Counted from the first letter of the stretch, positions 1 through 9,584 are shown. The stretch is DNA of 64,000 nucleotides from Burkholderiales bacterium 67-32 (GCA_001898625.1 MKUP01000012.1:124001-188000), one strand, 5' to 3'. Notes: generated from the sequence alone by a model not told the origin. Numbers and translations: made by a program.

Positions 1-183
1 GGTGTAGGGCTGCCCTTTCAGGGTCTGCTCCATACCCGCCTCGCGTACCGCGTTGACCCATGAACTGAACATTCCAGCCGTCTGGGCCGTGTCGATGATG
101 TTGCGCGCAAGGACCCCGGCGGGGCTCATCAGGCCCAGCGCCAATGTCGTGGCGATCAATCCGAGGGTGTATCTGACATGCAT
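1..183 (-). CDS. Fasciclin-domain exported protein (partial, C-terminus outside window)
   Basis: Only the first 61 codons lie in the window; the gene runs off the left edge. It begins MHVRYTLGLIATT and has a hydrophobic signal-peptide-like segment to about residue 27. A typical FAS1 opening follows (NIIDTAQTAGMFSSWVNAV, then EAGMEQTLKGQPYT), matching the usual family pattern of a dthAaxxaxFxxLxxAvxxAGL start before FTVFAPTD. FAS1 proteins are secreted or surface proteins, often linked to adhesion. A GGGAGAAG ribosome site precedes the chosen ATG by about 5 bases. An ATG four bases further in is out of frame. Confidence 0.7.
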   Translation of the reverse strand, partial: MHVRYTLGLIATTLALGLMSPAGVLARNIIDTAQTAGMFSSWVNAVREAGMEQTLKGQPYT

Positions 184-318
184 GCGCTTCTCCCGAGCGA
201 CAAGTTTCTCCTTGCAGCATGACCGGCTCGCGGCCCGTCTTTAATGGTCGCTCACCACGCTGTAACCAGGGCCATCGCTTCGCAAGGGAGCGCAACAGGG
301 CGCCCGCCCCGGCCGGGA

Positions 319-354
319 ATAAAAAAACCCCGACGCCCAGGGCGGGCATCGGGG
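319..354 (-). terminator. Rho-independent terminator downstream of pckG
   Basis: On the minus strand a GC stem (CCCCGATGCCC / GGGCGTCGGGG) is followed by a run of seven T and TATT. It lies about 55 bases beyond the pckG stop codon. The rest of the 184-408 gap shows nothing else recognisable. Confidence 0.85.
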
Positions 355-408
355 CCGTGCATCGCGAGTCGGAGCGGTATACCGTCCGGCTCGCGAGCGA
401 AGCCAGGC

Positions 409-2277
409 TCAGCCTTGCAGGCGCTTGGACAGGCGCTGCTTGACCTCCACCAGTTCGTTCGGCAGGCCCTGCTTGAGCAGGTCGAACAGCTCGTCGTGCA
501 GGCGCAGCTCTTCCTTCCAGGCTTGCGTGTCGATGGCGGTGATGCGATCGAACTGCTCGCGGGTGAAGTTCAGGCCTTCCCAGCTCAGGTCTTCATAGGA
601 AGGCGTGACGCCGAAGATGTGGTCCACGCCCTGGGCCTTGCCGTCGATGCGTTCGAGCATCCACTTCAGCACGCGCATGTTCTCGCCGAAGCCGGGCCAC
701 ACGAACTTGCCGTTCTCGTCCGTACGGAACCAGTTCACGCAGAAGATGGCGGGCAGGCGCACGCCGGCCGATTCGAGCTTGGCGCCCAGTTGCAGCCAGT
801 GGCTGAAATAGTCGCTCATGTTGTAGCCGCAGAACGGCAGCATGGCGAAGGGATCGCGGCGCACCACGCCTTGCTTGCCGGTGGCGGCGGCGGTGGTTTC
901 CGAACCCATGGTGGCGGCCATGTAGACGCCTTCGACCCAGTTGCGGGCCTCGGTCACCAGCGGCACCGTGGTGGAGCGGCGGCCGCCGAACACGAAGGCG
1001 TCGATGGTCACGCCCGCGGGGTTGTCCCACTCGGCGTCGATGGCCGGGTTCTGGTCGGCGGCCACGGTGAAGCGGGCATTCGGATGCGCCGCCTTGCGGC
1101 CCGTGGTCTTGCCGATTTCCGGCGTCCAGTCCTTCCCCTGCCAGTCGATGCAATGGGCGGGCGCCTCGCCCATGCCTTCCCACCAGATGTCGCCGTCGTC
1201 GGTCAGCGCGACGTTGGTGAAGATGACGTTCTCGCGCAGCGTCGCCATGCAGTTGAAGTTGGTCTTCTCGTTGGTGCCGGGCGCGACGCCGAAGTAGCCG
1301 GCTTCGGGGTTGATGGCGCGCAGCTTGCCGTCGGGACCGGGCTTGATCCAGGCGATGTCGTCGCCGATGGTGGTGACTTTCCAGCCCGGCAGCGACGGGA
1401 TCAGCATCGCGAAGTTGGTCTTGCCGCAGGCCGAGGGGAAGGCCGCGCCGACGTGCATCTTCTTGCCCTCGGGCGAGGTGACGCCCAGGATGAGCATGTG
1501 CTCGGCCAGCCAACCCTGGTCGCGGCCCATCTTGGAGGCGATGCGCAGCGCCAGGCACTTCTTGCCCAGCAGCGCGTTGCCGCCATAGCCCGAACCGAAG
1601 GACCAGATCTCGCGGGTCTCGGGATAGTGGACGATGTACTTGGTGTCGTTGCAGGGCCAGATGACGTCGGCCTCGCCCTGGGCGAGCGGCTTGCCCACGG
1701 TGTGGACGCAGGGAACGAACACGCCGTCGGCGCCCAGCACGTCATAGACCTTGCGGCCCATGCGGGTCATGATGCGCATGTTGGCCACGACGTAGGGCGA
1801 GTCGGACAGCTCGACGCCGATCTGCGCGATGGGCGAGCCCAGCGGCCCCATCGAGAACGGAATCACGTACATGGTGCGGCCGCGCATGGAACCGGCGAAC
1901 AGCCCGTTCAGCGTCGAGCGCATTTCCGCCGGGTCCACCCAGTTGTTCGTGGGGCCGGCGTCTTCCTTGCGTTCGGAGCAGATGAAGGTGCGATCTTCGA
2001 CGCGCGCGACGTCGGACGGATCGGACCAGGCGAGATAGGAATTGGGACGCTTGGCGGGATTCAGGCGGCGCAGCGTGCCGGCCTGGACCATCAGTTCGCA
2101 CAGGCGGTCGTATTCTTCCTGGGAGCCGTCGCACCATTCGATGCGATCGGGTTGCGCCAGCGCCGCGACTTCGGCCACCCAGGCCTTCAATCGTTCGTGA
2201 CGCACCCAGTCAGGAGCGTCCACCGCCGAAAGTTGTTTGGGAACCGGTGTTTTAGGCACGGCGTTCATTGGTGACAT
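409..2277 (-). CDS. pckG: Phosphoenolpyruvate carboxykinase (GTP)
   Basis: Converts oxaloacetate and GTP to phosphoenolpyruvate, CO2 and GDP in the cytosol; it is the gluconeogenic step when the cell grows on organic and amino acids. The length (622 aa) is normal for the GTP family. The diagnostic kinase loop [10 protein letters not shown] is at about residues 280-289 and the upstream block [10 protein letters not shown] at about 231-240; the ATP-type enzyme has a different loop. The annotated ATG at 2277 has GAGGAG only one base upstream. An in-frame ATG at 2268 has the same GAGGAG ten bases away, so translation may start three codons later. Single gene, followed by its own terminator. Confidence 0.97.
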   Translation of the reverse strand: MSPMNAVPKTPVPKQLSAVDAPDWVRHERLKAWVAEVAALAQPDRIEWCDGSQEEYDRLCELMVQAGTLRRLNPAKRPNSYLAWSDPSDVARVEDRTFICSERKEDAGPTNNWVDPAEMRSTLNGLFAGSMRGRTMYVIPFSMGPLGSPIAQIGVELSDSPYVVANMRIMTRMGRKVYDVLGADGVFVPCVHTVGKPLAQGEADVIWPCNDTKYIVHYPETREIWSFGSGYGGNALLGKKCLALRIASKMGRDQGWLAEHMLILGVTSPEGKKMHVGAAFPSACGKTNFAMLIPSLPGWKVTTIGDDIAWIKPGPDGKLRAINPEAGYFGVAPGTNEKTNFNCMATLRENVIFTNVALTDDGDIWWEGMGEAPAHCIDWQGKDWTPEIGKTTGRKAAHPNARFTVAADQNPAIDAEWDNPAGVTIDAFVFGGRRSTTVPLVTEARNWVEGVYMAATMGSETTAAATGKQGVVRRDPFAMLPFCGYNMSDYFSHWLQLGAKLESAGVRLPAIFCVNWFRTDENGKFVWPGFGENMRVLKWMLERIDGKAQGVDHIFGVTPSYEDLSWEGLNFTREQFDRITAIDTQAWKEELRLHDELFDLLKQGLPNELVEVKQRLSKRLQG

Positions 2278-2470
2278 TCTCCTCGACGCTCGGGCGCCTG
2301 ATCATGGTGTAAATAATGAGCCGGGCATCGATTGGCCCGGCCGGACTTTAACTTAATATACCCCACCCCCTTCCCGCAAAAGTTTCCAGGAAGAAAGGGT
2401 CCGTTACCGTTGGCAGCTACCACTTACAAGACCAATTGGACTACCATCGTCGCTGTTTGAAGGAAAGCCC

Positions 2471-3457
2471 ATGCGCATAACGATTCTGGACGACTATCAA
2501 GACGCGGTACGCAAGCTGGACTGCTTCAGCCTGCTCGATGGCCACGACGTCAAGGTCTACAACAACACGGTCAAGGGGCTGGGCCAATTGGCCGTCCGGC
2601 TGCGCGACACGGAAACGCTGGTACTGATCCGTGAGCGTACGCCCATCACCCGCGCCTTGCTGGACAAATTGCCTCAGTTGAAGCTGATTTCCCAGACGGG
2701 ACGCGTCGGGTCGCACATCGACGTGGAGGCCTGCACCGAGCGCGGGATCGCCGTCGCTCAGGGGGTCGGCTCGCCTGTCGCGCCGGCAGAACTGACGTGG
2801 GCGCTCATTATGAGCGCGATGAGGCGAATTCCTCAATATGCGGCAAACCTCAAGCATGGGGCTTGGCAACAATCCGGCATGAAAGCGTCGTCGATGCCAC
2901 CCAATTTCGGACTGGGCCGAACCTTGCATGGAGGCCAATTGGGCCTGTTCGGCTACGGCAAGATCGGCAAGATCGTCGCGGGCTACGGCAAGGCCTTCGG
3001 CATGAAGGTCACGGTCTGGGGCCGGGAATCGACCCTGGAACGGGCACGGGCCGACGGCCTGGAGACGGCGGCCAGCAAAGAGGCGCTGTTCGAGGGCAGC
3101 GACGTGCTGTGCATGCTGCTGAAGCTGAGCGAGGAAACCCGCGGCATCGTCACGCTGGCCGACCTGCAGCGCATGGGACCCGAGGCGCTGTTCGTGAACA
3201 CCTCGCGGGCGGAGCTGGTGGAGCCCGATGCCCTGGTCCTGGCGCTGAACCGGGGCCGGCCGGGGCTGGCGGCGATCGACGTCTTCGAAAGCGAACCCAT
3301 CCTGCAGGGCCACCCGCTGCTGCGGATGGAGAACGTCATCTGCACGCCGCACATCGGCTTCGTGGAGAACAACAGCTACAACCTTTATTTCAAGGTTGCG
3401 TTCGAGAATATCTTGGCTTGGGCAGCGGGGAAACCGGCTAATCTAGTTACCCCGTAG
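2471..3457 (+). CDS. D-2-hydroxyacid dehydrogenase family protein
   Basis: NAD(P)-dependent oxidoreductase of the D-isomer-specific 2-hydroxyacid dehydrogenase family (328 aa). Visible are the Rossmann motif LFGYGKIGKIVAGYGKAFGM near residues 158-177, the substrate-binding arginine in NTSRAELVE, the catalytic glutamate region DVFESEP and the catalytic histidine in TPHIGFVE near the end. The N-terminal part (MRITILDDYQDAVRKLD) resembles the large subgroup often annotated as phosphoglycerate or glyoxylate/hydroxypyruvate reductase-like, but substrate cannot be told. An AGGAAA ribosome site lies 4 bases before the ATG. It is divergent from pckG over a 193-base gap. A large inverted repeat follows it. 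Confidence 0.88.
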   Translation: MRITILDDYQDAVRKLDCFSLLDGHDVKVYNNTVKGLGQLAVRLRDTETLVLIRERTPITRALLDKLPQLKLISQTGRVGSHIDVEACTERGIAVAQGVGSPVAPAELTWALIMSAMRRIPQYAANLKHGAWQQSGMKASSMPPNFGLGRTLHGGQLGLFGYGKIGKIVAGYGKAFGMKVTVWGRESTLERARADGLETAASKEALFEGSDVLCMLLKLSEETRGIVTLADLQRMGPEALFVNTSRAELVEPDALVLALNRGRPGLAAIDVFESEPILQGHPLLRMENVICTPHIGFVENNSYNLYFKVAFENILAWAAGKPANLVTP

Positions 3458-3466
3458 GGAAGCCCA

Positions 3467-3547
3467 CCCCCTACCCGCTTACGCGGGCCCCCTCAAGGGG
3501 GCGATGCGGGTGGACCGGCGGAGCCGGATCCACCGCATCCTGGGTCT
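3467..3547. repeat. Dispersed intergenic palindromic repeat, copy A
   Basis: About 80 bases running from CCCCCTACCCGCTTACGCGG to CCGCATCCTGGGTCT. It is nearly identical to the copy at 15689-15778 and has an inverted, more diverged copy at 3634-3713. An internal dyad joins GTGGACCGGC and GCCGGATCCAC. Copies A and C face each other around an 86-base centre that itself holds a CTATCGCTGG / CCAGCGGTAG stem (3582-3604). The 347-base gap 3458-3804 is filled by these repeats and the cold-shock gene terminator; no gene was seen in it. Confidence 0.8.
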
Positions 3548-3633
3548 AGTACCCGTTTCCTTGGGTTATGGCACCGGTGCTATCGCTGGCTGCCAGCGGT
3601 AGCAACCCTGCTTCAGTCCAAGATAGTTTCCCT

Positions 3634-3713
3634 AGACCCAGGAAACCGCGGATCTGGCTCCGCCAGTCCGCCGGTTTCGCCCCCTGGGGGGCGCCCGAAG
3701 GGCGTAGGGGGGG
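3634..3713. repeat. Dispersed intergenic palindromic repeat, inverted copy C
   Basis: Reverse-complement relative of copy A: read on the minus strand it runs from CCCCCTACGCCCTTCGGGCG to GGTTTCCTGGGTCT. The ends are conserved and the middle is more diverged (GGCGGACTGGCGGAGCCAGA). With copy A it can form a hairpin with arms of about 80 bases, which may work as a bidirectional barrier between the dehydrogenase gene and the cold-shock gene. Confidence 0.75.
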
Positions 3714-3726
3714 TCAAATACTTTAG

Positions 3727-3763
3727 AAAAAAACAAGCCCACCCCGCTGGGGAGCGGGATGGG
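3727..3763 (-). terminator. Rho-independent terminator of the cold-shock gene
   Basis: On the minus strand an imperfect stem CCCATCCCGCT / AGCGGGGTGGG is followed by CTTG and seven T. It lies about 40 bases after the cold-shock stop codon. Confidence 0.8.
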
Positions 3764-3766
3764 GAA

Positions 3767-3790
3767 GCGGGGCGGCGGGCGCCGCCCCGC
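3767..3790. other. Perfect GC palindrome, probable RNA stem-loop after the cold-shock gene
   Basis: GCGGGGCGGCG joined to CGCCGCCCCGC through a two-base centre, just after the cold-shock stop codon and before the terminator. A stem this strong at an mRNA 3' end is likely to protect against 3' exonucleases. That role is inference. Confidence 0.5.
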
Positions 3791-3804
3791 GCATGTGCGG
3801 CTAT

Positions 3805-4011
3805 TTACAGCGGCTTGATGTCGGAAGCCTGGGGACCCTTGGGGCCGTCCTTGACTTCGTACTCGACTTCCTGCCCTTCGGCCAGGCTGCGGTAGCCGCG
3901 GCCGACGATGGCGGAAAAGTGAGCGAACACATCCGGACCACCGGCGTCCGGCGTGATGAAGCCGAATCCCTTGTCCGCGTTAAACCATTTGACCTTGCCC
4001 TTCTGTGCCAT
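3805..4011 (-). CDS. Cold-shock domain protein (CspA family)
   Basis: 68-residue single-stranded nucleic acid binding protein with one cold-shock domain filling its whole length. The RNA-binding motifs RNP1 (KGFGFI, residues 14-19) and RNP2 (VFAHF, near 29) are intact, as is the start [11 protein letters not shown]. Family members act as RNA chaperones, induced by cold or expressed in growth. A GAGGA site lies 8 bases before the ATG. The 242-base gap between this ATG and the next gene is AT-richer than its surroundings and should hold the promoter and 5' leader; no clear promoter hexamers were identified. Confidence 0.95.
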   Translation of the reverse strand: MAQKGKVKWFNADKGFGFITPDAGGPDVFAHFSAIVGRGYRSLAEGQEVEYEVKDGPKGPQASDIKPL

Positions 4012-4253
4012 GTTCGGCGTCCTCTAATTACAATAAACAATGCAATGAACCAAGAACGCCGACACGAACTGAAATGCGGTAATGGCGGACATCCGCAAAT
4101 GGCAGACGGGACTTGCGTGCTGCTTGAATTCAACTGCGAATCGCAGCATACCCGCGTGTACTTTGCGAATCAATAACATTTAGCAGGCGTATCGGAAATG
4201 CAATGTACACGCCACGCAACAGGCCCGAATCACCCTGCGGCAGGCTCTAGAAA

Positions 4254-5291
4254 TCAGTCGCGCAACGCCGGAAAACGCATAAGCAAACCACGATAGAGCG
4301 GCGGTGTAATCAGCAGCACGAAGGCCAGCCGGAACACCTGGAACGCCGTCACCAGCGGTACGCCCAATTGCAGCACCTTGGCGGTAATACACATCTCGGC
4401 GATACCCCCGGGGGCCAGCCCGAGGATCAAGGTGGGCAGCGCGATGCCGCTGGGCGGGGCCAGGAGCAGGCTCAGGCCCACCGAGAGCATGATCACGACC
4501 AGGGTATAGGCCAGGATCAATCCCATGAAGCGCGGAGCCGTACGGAAGAAGTCGGGGGTGTAGCGGTCGCCCAGCGACCAGCCTATGAGCAGTTGGGCGG
4601 CGTTCAGCATGAAGGTGGGCATCGCCGACAAGGCCATGTCGTTGGACGTCAGCAGGATGGTGACGGCCATGGGCCCCAGCACCCAGGCATTGGGTATGCG
4701 CAGCCGCAGGGCCAGCAGCGCACCGCCGGCGCCCAGCGCGAACATCGCCGCCAGGCCGGCGGGATCCACCGCGGCCATGGCGGGCGCGAAGAGCCCGCTG
4801 CCGGTCACGCCCGACATCCGGAAAGCCAGTGGCACCAGCACGACAACGAGCAGGATGCGCAGGCTGTGGGCCGAGGCCACCAGCGCCACCTTGCCGCCGT
4901 AGCGGTCGGACAGGTTCGCCATTTCCGCCGCGCCGCCTATGGTGGACGAGAAATAGGCGGTGCTGAACTCCACGCCACCGGCGCGCTGGAGAAACCAGGC
5001 GCCGGCCAACCCCGCGACCACCGAGAATATGGCCCCCAGCAGCAACGGCAGCAGATTGCCCGCGATCTCGTCGACCACCATGGGCGTGAAATACAAGCCC
5101 AGGCCCACGCCTATCACCCACTGTCCCGCATAGCGCAGCTCGGTCCTGCTCCGGGACTGCACTCCGGCGATCTTGGTCGCCGCCGTGGCGATCAACGCGC
5201 CCAGCATCCAGGGCAGCGGGGTATGGAGCGCGACCGCGATCAGCGAGCCGCAAAGCGCGATGGCGAAACCTAGCAGTAGACGGACGAGCAT
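4254..5291 (-). CDS. AbrB-family integral membrane protein (putative transporter or regulator)
   Basis: 345 aa, almost entirely hydrophobic, with about ten predicted membrane segments. It has the internally repeated layout of the AbrB/YkuR-like family (often mislabelled ammonia monooxygenase): TPLPWMLGALIATA near residue 24 and again IPNAWVLGPMAVTIL near 199, with GGAAEMANLSDR and PGGIAEMCITAK in matching places of each half. The true function of the family is uncertain. The ATG is divergent from the aminotransferase gene with a gap of about 95 bases. Confidence 0.82.
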   Translation of the reverse strand: MLVRLLLGFAIALCGSLIAVALHTPLPWMLGALIATAATKIAGVQSRSRTELRYAGQWVIGVGLGLYFTPMVVDEIAGNLLPLLLGAIFSVVAGLAGAWFLQRAGGVEFSTAYFSSTIGGAAEMANLSDRYGGKVALVASAHSLRILLVVVLVPLAFRMSGVTGSGLFAPAMAAVDPAGLAAMFALGAGGALLALRLRIPNAWVLGPMAVTILLTSNDMALSAMPTFMLNAAQLLIGWSLGDRYTPDFFRTAPRFMGLILAYTLVVIMLSVGLSLLLAPPSGIALPTLILGLAPGGIAEMCITAKVLQLGVPLVTAFQVFRLAFVLLITPPLYRGLLMRFPALRD

Positions 5292-5386
5292 GGGGAAGGA
5301 AGCAGGCGGGCATGGCCGCCAGTGGACGCGTGGAGGTAGACTGATTCGATGAAGACGAATGGTACATCCAAGGCCTGAGCAAGCTG

Positions 5387-6553
5387 ATGATTAATTCCAA
5401 ACTGCCGGACGTCGGCGTCACCATCTTTACCGTCATGAGCCGGCTGGCGACGGAAACCCGCGCCATCAATCTGGGCCAGGGCTTCCCCGATTTCGATCCC
5501 GATGCCGGCCTGCTGGCGCAGGTCGACGCCGCCATGGCCGCGGGCCACAACCAGTACGCCCCCATGCCTGGAATCCCGGCGCTGCGCACCGCCATCGCGG
5601 CCAAGACGCGCGCGCTGTACGGCACGGCCTACGATCCCGAGACGGAAATCACCGTCACCAGCGGCGCCACCCAGGCCCTGATGACCGCCATCCTGGCGGT
5701 GGCCGGCGCGGGCGACGAGGTCATCGTGCTGGAGCCCAACTACGACTCCTACGTGCCGGCCATACGCCTGGCGGGCGCGGCGCCGGTGGCGGTGCAGTTG
5801 CTCGCGCCGACGCCCGAGGCGCCCGGCTACCGGCCCGACTGGGACGCGATCCGGCGCGCCATCACGCCGCGCACCCGGGCCCTGGTGATCAATTTCCCGC
5901 ACAACCCCACCGGCGCCGTGCTGGACGACGGCGACCTGGACGAACTGGAACGCATCCTGGCCGATACGGGCGTCGTACTGATCTCGGACGAGGTCTACGA
6001 GCACATCGTGTTCGACGGCCGCCGGCATGCATCCATCGCGCGCCGGCCGGCGCTGGCGGCCCGCAGCTTCCTGATCTCGTCGTTCGGCAAGACCTTCCAC
6101 GCCACCGGCTGGAAGATCGGCTATTGCTGCGCCCCCGCCGCCCTGTCCGTGGAATTCCGCAAGATCCACCAGTTCATGGTGTTCGCGGTCTCGACCCCCA
6201 TGCAGTACGCGCTGGCCGCGTTCCTGGAGGATCCCCGCCACTACCTGGAGCTGCCCGCCTTCTACCAGGCCAAGCGCGACCGCCTGGAAGCGGGGCTCAA
6301 GCAGACGCGCTTTCGCACTCTGCCCTGCCCGGGCACCTACTTCCTGCTAGCCGACTACAGCGCGATCTCGGATGCGCCCGAAAGCGAATTCGCGCGTTGG
6401 CTGACCACCGAGCACGGCGTGGCGGTCATCCCCATCGCGGCTTTCCATGCCGATCCGGACGCGCCGGCCTCTAACCGGCAACTGGTGCGCTTCTGCTTCG
6501 CCAAGAAGGACAGCACGCTGGACACGGCGCTGGAGCGGTTGATACAGGTCTGA
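5387..6553 (+). CDS. Pyridoxal-phosphate aminotransferase, methionine/aromatic type (YbdL-like)
   Basis: 388-residue fold-type I aminotransferase. The opening (INSKLPDVGVTIFTVMSRLA, then AINLGQGFPDF) is characteristic of the YbdL / kynurenine-oxoglutarate transaminase group, which uses methionine and aromatic amino acids. The PLP-binding lysine is K235 in SSFGKTFHATGWK; also seen are the NFPHNPTGA block and ISDEVYEH, where the aspartate pairs with the cofactor. It stands alone on the plus strand, convergent with tctA. The start is supported by family similarity more than by its weak ribosome site. Confidence 0.9.
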   Translation: MINSKLPDVGVTIFTVMSRLATETRAINLGQGFPDFDPDAGLLAQVDAAMAAGHNQYAPMPGIPALRTAIAAKTRALYGTAYDPETEITVTSGATQALMTAILAVAGAGDEVIVLEPNYDSYVPAIRLAGAAPVAVQLLAPTPEAPGYRPDWDAIRRAITPRTRALVINFPHNPTGAVLDDGDLDELERILADTGVVLISDEVYEHIVFDGRRHASIARRPALAARSFLISSFGKTFHATGWKIGYCCAPAALSVEFRKIHQFMVFAVSTPMQYALAAFLEDPRHYLELPAFYQAKRDRLEAGLKQTRFRTLPCPGTYFLLADYSAISDAPESEFARWLTTEHGVAVIPIAAFHADPDAPASNRQLVRFCFAKKDSTLDTALERLIQV

Positions 6554-6557
6554 ACGC

Positions 6558-6584
6558 GGCATGCGGGCCTTGCACCCGCATGCC
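6558..6584. terminator. Stem-loop between convergent genes
   Basis: Perfect 10-base inverted repeat GGCATGCGGG / CCCGCATGCC with a 7-base loop, four bases after the aminotransferase stop and just before the tctA stop. It has no T-run, so it may be a weak bidirectional terminator or an mRNA end-stabilising hairpin. Confidence 0.5.
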
Positions 6585-6601
6585 TGCCGCCCACGTTGCC
6601 G

Positions 6602-8137
6602 CTAGGCCGACGTGGCGGGTTCGGAAGCCCCCGCGCGGCGCCGCGCCAGCATGCGCATCGTGACCGGTACCACCAGCACGGCCGCCGCGCACAGCCACAA
6701 GCCGATGCTGACGGGGCTTTCCCACAGGATGGCCGTGTCGCCGTTGGTGATGGACAGCGCCCGGCGCAGGTTCTGCTCCATCATGTTGCCCAGCACCAGC
6801 CCCAGGATGAGTGGCGCCATGGGCACCGACATCTTGCGCAGCAGATAACCCACCACGCCCAGCGCCACCATCATCACGAGGTCGAAGGTGGTCGCGTGCA
6901 CCGAATACACGCCGATCGCGCTCACGGTCACGATGAACGGCACCAGCGCCCAGGTCGGCACCGACAGCATGCGCGCGAACACGCCCACCATGGGGATGTT
7001 CATCGCCAGCAGCATGACGTTGCCGATGAACAGCGATGCGATCAGGCCCCAGACGATCTCGGGGCGCTGCTCGAACAGCGCGGGTCCGGGCGTGATGTTG
7101 TAGAGCGCCAGCACGCCCATCATCACCGCCGTGGTGCCCGATCCGGGCACACCCAGCGTCAGCATGGGCACGAACGAACCCGTGGCCGACGCGTTGTTGG
7201 CCGCCTCGGGCGACGCCAGGCCGCGGATGTCGCCCTTGCCGAAATGCGCGCCTTCCGGATCGGACTGCTCGACCAGGCGCTTCTCGGTCGAATAGGCCAT
7301 GGCCGAAGCCACCGTGGCGCCCGCGCCCGGCAGCACGCCCACGACGAAGCCGATCAGCGACCCGCGCACCGTGCCCCACCAGGTCAACGCCACTTCGCGC
7401 CTGTTGAACAGGGTGCGCCCCGTCGGCTTGACCGCCACGTTGCCCGTGACCGACTGTTCCAGCAGCAGCAGCATCTCGCTGACGGAGAACAGGCCGATCA
7501 CCACCACCACGAACTGGATGCCGTCGCTCAGGTGCAGCGAATCGAAGGTATAGCGATAGATGCCGGAGTTCTCGTCTATGCCCACGGTGGACAAGGCCAA
7601 TCCCACGGCGGCGGCCAGCAGCGCCTTGACGGGCTGCTCGCCCATCAGTCCGGCCAGGCAGCAGAAAGCGAACACCATCAGCGCGAAGTACTCCGCCGGC
7701 CCGAAGGCCAGCGCCCAGCGAGCCAGCAGGGGCGCGGCGATGGCGATGCCGATGGTGGCCACGGCCGAGCCCACGAAGGAACTCCAGGCCGAGATCGACA
7801 GGGCCACGCCGGCCTTGCCCTGGCGGGCCATGGGATAGCCGTCCAGCGCCGTCATGATGGCCGAGGCCTCGCCCGGCACGTTGATCAGGATGGAGCTGAT
7901 GCGCCCGCCGTACTCGCAGCCGATGTAGACCGCGGCAAGCAGGATGAGCGAGCTTTCCGGCGGCAGTTGCATCGCGAAGGCCAGCGGCATCAGGATGGCC
8001 ACGCCGTTGATGGGCCCGAGGCCGGGCAGCACGCCCACGATGGTGCCGATGAAGGAGCCGATGGCCGCGATCAGCAGGTTCAGCGGCGTCAGCGCGACCG
8101 AGAAACCGGTGGCCAGATGGCCGAAGATGTCATTCAC
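6602..8137 (-). CDS. tctA: Tripartite tricarboxylate transporter, large membrane subunit TctA
   Basis: 511-residue permease with about 11-12 membrane segments. It is the large subunit of the TctABC secondary transporter, which imports tricarboxylates such as citrate using a periplasmic receptor. Family blocks seen are [15 protein letters not shown] near residue 35, [15 protein letters not shown] near 77, the second pseudo-symmetric [16 protein letters not shown], and [20 protein letters not shown] followed by [10 protein letters not shown]. Translation is best started at the GTG overlapping the tctB stop (GTGA), with GGGAGG 6 bases upstream. Last gene of the tctCBA operon. Confidence 0.95.
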   Translation of the reverse strand: MNDIFGHLATGFSVALTPLNLLIAAIGSFIGTIVGVLPGLGPINGVAILMPLAFAMQLPPESSLILLAAVYIGCEYGGRISSILINVPGEASAIMTALDGYPMARQGKAGVALSISAWSSFVGSAVATIGIAIAAPLLARWALAFGPAEYFALMVFAFCCLAGLMGEQPVKALLAAAVGLALSTVGIDENSGIYRYTFDSLHLSDGIQFVVVVIGLFSVSEMLLLLEQSVTGNVAVKPTGRTLFNRREVALTWWGTVRGSLIGFVVGVLPGAGATVASAMAYSTEKRLVEQSDPEGAHFGKGDIRGLASPEAANNASATGSFVPMLTLGVPGSGTTAVMMGVLALYNITPGPALFEQRPEIVWGLIASLFIGNVMLLAMNIPMVGVFARMLSVPTWALVPFIVTVSAIGVYSVHATTFDLVMMVALGVVGYLLRKMSVPMAPLILGLVLGNMMEQNLRRALSITNGDTAILWESPVSIGLWLCAAAVLVVPVTMRMLARRRAGASEPATSA

Positions 8138-8592
8138 AGCAGGCCTCCCAGCAGGCCGGTGGGCAGCACCACGTCCAGCACCTTGTCGAACAGCAGGAAT
8201 ACGGCCACGCCCAGGACCAGCCCGGTAATGCCCGTCTTGAGCCACGATCCGCCGAACGCGCGGCCCACCGGCAGGCTCATCAGCAAGGTGGCCAGGACGA
8301 TGCCCAGCCACTGGAACAGGAAGGCGTAGGCCGCCAGCGCCACCGACACGGCGACGACACGCCCCTTGACGCCCGCCGCCACGGATTCGACCGGATTGCC
8401 ACCCTTGGCGGCCAGCCACAGGCCGCACAGGCCGATGACCAGCGACAGCAGCATGGGAAAGGCGCGCGGGCCCACCGGCTCGTAGGCGAAAGGCGCCTCG
8501 AGCCCGTAGCCCTGCCACACCATCACGGCGGCGAAAACCAGCGCCGCCGTTCCCAGCAGCCGGTCGTTCAACACGACACGGCCGCCGCTCAT
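8134..8592 (-). CDS. tctB: Tripartite tricarboxylate transporter, small membrane subunit TctB
   Basis: 152 residues with four hydrophobic segments, typical of the poorly conserved TctB subunit. Family-like features are the GPRAFPMLLSLVIGLCGLWL segment near residue 42 and the C-terminal FLLFDKVLDVVLPTGLL. Its ATG overlaps the tctC stop by four bases and its own stop overlaps the tctA GTG, so the three subunits are translationally coupled. Confidence 0.92.
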   Translation of the reverse strand: MSGGRVVLNDRLLGTAALVFAAVMVWQGYGLEAPFAYEPVGPRAFPMLLSLVIGLCGLWLAAKGGNPVESVAAGVKGRVVAVSVALAAYAFLFQWLGIVLATLLMSLPVGRAFGGSWLKTGITGLVLGVAVFLLFDKVLDVVLPTGLLGGLL

Positions 8593-9584
8593 TTGCGCAC
8601 CAGTCCGAATTCGTCGGCCAGTTTGCGGTACTCGGCAACCTGCTGCTTGATGTAGCCGTCCAGGTCCTTGCCGGTCTTATTGAACGGGAACAGGCCGCGT
8701 TCTTCGCGCAACTTCGCGAATTCGGGCGTGGCCATCATCTTGTCGAAGGTACCCACCCACCACTGGTAATCGGCATCGGCGACCTTCGGCCCCACGTAGA
8801 AACCGCGGATGATGGGCCACTGGATGTCGAAGCCCTGCTCCTTGGCGGTGGGTACGTCGGCCAGCCGGCCCGGCAGGCGCTGATCGGCGAACACGGCCAG
8901 GATGCGGATGGGCACGCCGGCATCCAGCACGGACGCGACCTCGCCGGCGTCGCCCGAATACACCTGCACGTGGCCGCCCTGCAAGGCCGTCAGGGTCTCG
9001 CCACCGCCCTCGAAGGCGACGAAGCGCATGGTCTTGTAGTCGATGCCCGCGGCGCGCGCGGTCAGCGCCGCTTTCATCCAGTCCTGGCTGCCGATGGTGC
9101 CGCCGGCGCCGAACACCACCTTGGTGGGATCGGCCTTGATGGCGGCCATCAGGCTCTTGAGGTCCTTCCAGGGGGCGTCCTTGCGCACCACGACCGCGCC
9201 GTAGTCGGTGCCGATGCCCGACACCCAGCGCACGTCGGATTCGGTATAGCGGCCGAATTTGCCCTGGGCGATGTTCAGCAGCGAACCGCCCGAGAAGGCC
9301 ACGATGGTGCCGGCCTCGGCGGGACGCTGGGCGATGATGGTGTTGTAGGCCACCGCGCCGATGCCCCCCGGCATGTACACGGTGCGCATCGCGCCGTTCA
9401 GGTACTTGCCTTCCTGCAAGCCGCCTTGCGCGATCTTGCAGGTCAGGTCGAAACCGCCGCCGGGCTTGGCCGGAGCGATGCACTCGGGCCGTTCGGGCGC
9501 GGCGGCCGCCGGTTGCGCGGCCAGCCCCGCGAAGACCATGGCCACGGCGCACGCCGCCGCCCGCAGTCGGACTGTGGGTTTCAT
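8589..9584 (-). CDS. tctC: Tripartite tricarboxylate transporter receptor TctC (Bug family)
   Basis: Periplasmic substrate-binding receptor (331 aa) that delivers tricarboxylate to TctAB. It has a cleaved signal peptide (about residues 1-29, ending LAAQPAAAA). The binding region opens with ECIAPAKPGGGFDLTCKIAQ, where the PGGGxD loop is the ligand-contact signature of this branch; MPGGIGAVAYNTI follows. A very strong GGAGGTGACTG ribosome site precedes the ATG. The first gene of the operon is normally activated by TctD in response to substrate, and tctE-tctD lie immediately upstream. Confidence 0.95.
   Translation of the reverse strand: MKPTVRLRAAACAVAMVFAGLAAQPAAAAPERPECIAPAKPGGGFDLTCKIAQGGLQEGKYLNGAMRTVYMPGGIGAVAYNTIIAQRPAEAGTIVAFSGGSLLNIAQGKFGRYTESDVRWVSGIGTDYGAVVVRKDAPWKDLKSLMAAIKADPTKVVFGAGGTIGSQDWMKAALTARAAGIDYKTMRFVAFEGGGETLTALQGGHVQVYSGDAGEVASVLDAGVPIRILAVFADQRLPGRLADVPTAKEQGFDIQWPIIRGFYVGPKVADADYQWWVGTFDKMMATPEFAKLREERGLFPFNKTGKDLDGYIKQQVAEYRKLADEFGLVRK

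Noticed and set aside
244-2274. Long open frame antisense to pckG (676 codons)
   Set aside because: A high-GC codon-usage shadow: composition is Arg/Gly/His-rich with no family motifs, whereas the opposite strand encodes a full, motif-complete PEP carboxykinase.
3548-3633. Possible small RNA in the centre of the facing repeats
   Set aside because: Only a short stem (CTATCGCTGG / CCAGCGGTAG) is visible; no promoter or terminator of its own.
3793-4176. 127-codon frame opposite the cold-shock gene
   Set aside because: Antisense shadow; the cold-shock protein on the minus strand is complete with both RNP motifs and a terminator.
6596-8329. Long open frame antisense to tctA
   Set aside because: His/Gln/Arg-rich low-complexity translation, typical of the reverse strand of membrane-protein genes; no known domain.
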